A stretch of 5,660 nucleotides of DNA from Pseudomonadota bacterium (GTDB taxonomy: Bacteria; Pseudomonadota; Alphaproteobacteria; Rhizobiales; Hyphomicrobiaceae): NCBI GenBank assembly GCA_023428365.1, contig JAEYYQ010000186.1, positions 1 through 5,660 of the forward strand, in the 5' to 3' direction. The notes beneath the pieces were generated by a model. That model made no database searches. It saw nothing but the letters and a program-made list of their open reading frames with translations, and had not been told where the DNA came from. The position numbers and the translations under genes are program-made. Shown one piece after another: positions 5,076 to 5,660 of the stretch (position 1 is its first letter; each line of letters opens with the position of its first letter).

Positions 5076-5107
5076 GTTGTCGTGTCTATTCGTTGTCCTG
5101 TCTATTC
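5076..5107 (+). repeat. Tandem 16-bp direct repeat, one mismatch
   Basis: GTTGTCGTGTCTATTC (5076-5091) is followed immediately by GTTGTCCTGTCTATTC (5092-5107), with 15 of 16 bases identical. It could be a recent slippage duplication or a two-site binding motif upstream of the gene at 5298. The distance to that gene (190 bp) and the lack of a clear promoter leave this open. Confidence 0.7.
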
Positions 5108-5285
5108 TAAGATCTCCATCTGGTTATATATCGGAAACGGTGAGGCCACAGCCCCTGTTGCATCAGAGCGTCATGCGACCCATATTGGCAGCACGGGTGG
5201 GGCCCTCATGGCCCTATCATGCAGATGGTTGTGCGTAGCGGTCCGCCGCGGCGGGGTCGACCGTGTACACTCCGACGCGCCGTAC

Positions 5286-5291
5286 GGAGGA
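5286..5291 (+). promoter_or_regulatory. Ribosome binding site that fixes the start at 5298
   Basis: GGAGGA lies six bases before ATG 5298. The same frame is open back to 5067, but that earlier ATG has no such site and its added residues look like translated non-coding DNA. Confidence 0.8.
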
Positions 5292-5297
5292 CCTGAC

Positions 5298-5597
5298 ATG
5301 CCGCGAACTCCGCATCAACGGCTTGCTTCAGCCGGATTTTCTGCAGAAGACACCGAGATCCTGATCAGCATCTATGACACGGTCTCCGCGAAGTATTCAG
5401 ACGCTGATATCAATAACATCATCATCGACGCTCTATGCACCATGGCAGGTGCCGGATCCCGATCGCCAGACAAACTCACCGCCTACGTGGAACATCGGGC
5501 ACGCGATGCTGCGCTCGCCAAGTATGGTGCGGCGGCGGTCTTGCTGGCTGATAACGACAAACCGGACCATCGCCCAGAGCCACCAACAGCGGCCTGA
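5298..5597 (+). CDS. Hypothetical protein, 99 residues
   Basis: A small soluble protein. The start is ATG 5298, chosen for the GGAGGA site six bases upstream. A short basic N-terminus (MPRTPHQRL) leads into helices at about 15-33 (SAEDTEILISIYDTVSAKY) and 35-50 (DADINNIIIDALCTMA). A Gly/Ser/Pro turn (51-58) follows, then a helix at about 59-83, and a disordered Pro-rich tail (85-99). The middle (I-I-x-A, G-x-R, then Leu and Val) loosely recalls the C-terminal half of the 76-residue protein at 3202-3432, but not enough to call paralogy. There is no signal peptide, membrane segment or known catalytic motif, and I do not recognise a family. It stands alone, downstream of the SRAP remnant, and is convergent with a gene off the right edge whose terminator lies 18 bp beyond its stop. 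The frame is intact and codon use is ordinary, so it is probably expressed. Confidence 0.75.
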   Translation: MPRTPHQRLASAGFSAEDTEILISIYDTVSAKYSDADINNIIIDALCTMAGAGSRSPDKLTAYVEHRARDAALAKYGAAAVLLADNDKPDHRPEPPTAA

Positions 5598-5615
5598 CGA
5601 ACAGCTCACGCAAAC

Positions 5616-5649
5616 AAAAAAGGCCCGGCTGCGGAATCCGCAGCCGGGC
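5616..5649 (-). terminator. Strong intrinsic terminator, minus strand, for a gene beyond the right edge
   Basis: GCCCGGCTGCGG (5623-5634) and CCGCAGCCGGGC (5638-5649) form a perfect 12-bp GC-rich stem with a three-base loop. On the minus strand the stem is followed by C and then six T (5621-5616), the canonical form. On the plus strand no T-run follows, although the stem could still slow transcription coming from the 99-residue gene. Confidence 0.88.
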
Positions 5650-5660
5650 GTGTCATGTTC

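Noticed and set aside
5067..5297. 77-codon N-terminal extension of the 99-residue gene from ATG 5067
   Set aside because: No ribosome binding site at 5067, the segment overlaps the SRAP relic end and the tandem repeat, and GGAGGA sits ideally before ATG 5298.
1..5660. tRNA, rRNA, CRISPR array, intact insertion sequence
   Set aside because: No cloverleaf, regularly spaced repeats with spacers, transposase motifs or terminal inverted repeats with target duplications were seen on either strand.

Overview
The window looks like an accessory or decaying stretch of an alphaproteobacterial chromosome or large replicon, most likely from the Hyphomicrobiales (rhizobia and relatives). The grounds are moderately high GC, the sequence style of the SbmA/BacA-class ABC exporter, rhizobial-type Ku, LigD and SRAP sequences, and a GGAAC-N17-CGTT element of the kind used by the alphaproteobacterial stress sigma factor EcfG. 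I cannot name the genus.

Left part (1-2062): one large intact plus-strand gene for a fused membrane/ATPase ABC transporter of the SbmA/BacA/Rv1819c/peroxisomal-ALD class. Its 3' end overlaps a degenerate minus-strand reading frame.

Middle left (2011-2583, minus): a broken ku gene. About the first 115 residues of the NHEJ end-binding protein Ku are recognisable. A single-base loss at codon 7 and a short internal deletion damage it. After residue ~GEDA the Ku sequence stops and is replaced by an unrelated, itself frameshifted tail that I do not recognise.

Middle (2702-3642, plus): three small genes with good ribosome binding sites: a two-helix membrane protein, and then two hypothetical proteins 15 bp apart that are probably cotranscribed. 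They are followed by a 170-nt block of four consecutive hairpins (3634-3804) that begins inside the last codons of the third gene. Two of the hairpins share the same 12-nt arm.

Right part (4211-5070, plus): two more gene remnants. The first is a LigD-type ATP-dependent DNA ligase with several frame changes, a TGG-to-TAG nonsense codon and at least one internal deletion. The second is an SRAP (YedK/HMCES-type) gene reduced to its first ~14 and last ~26 codons. A candidate EcfG promoter lies between them. The last gene (5298-5597) is an intact 99-residue hypothetical protein with a strong ribosome binding site. The window ends in a strong minus-strand terminator for a gene beyond the right edge.

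The main message is that Ku, LigD and SRAP, which are functionally linked in DNA break and abasic-site repair, lie as relics within 3 kb of each other. The region therefore appears to be the graveyard of a former repair island, with small intact genes of unknown function and a structured hairpin array in between. All calls come from reading the sequence by eye. No database search was possible.
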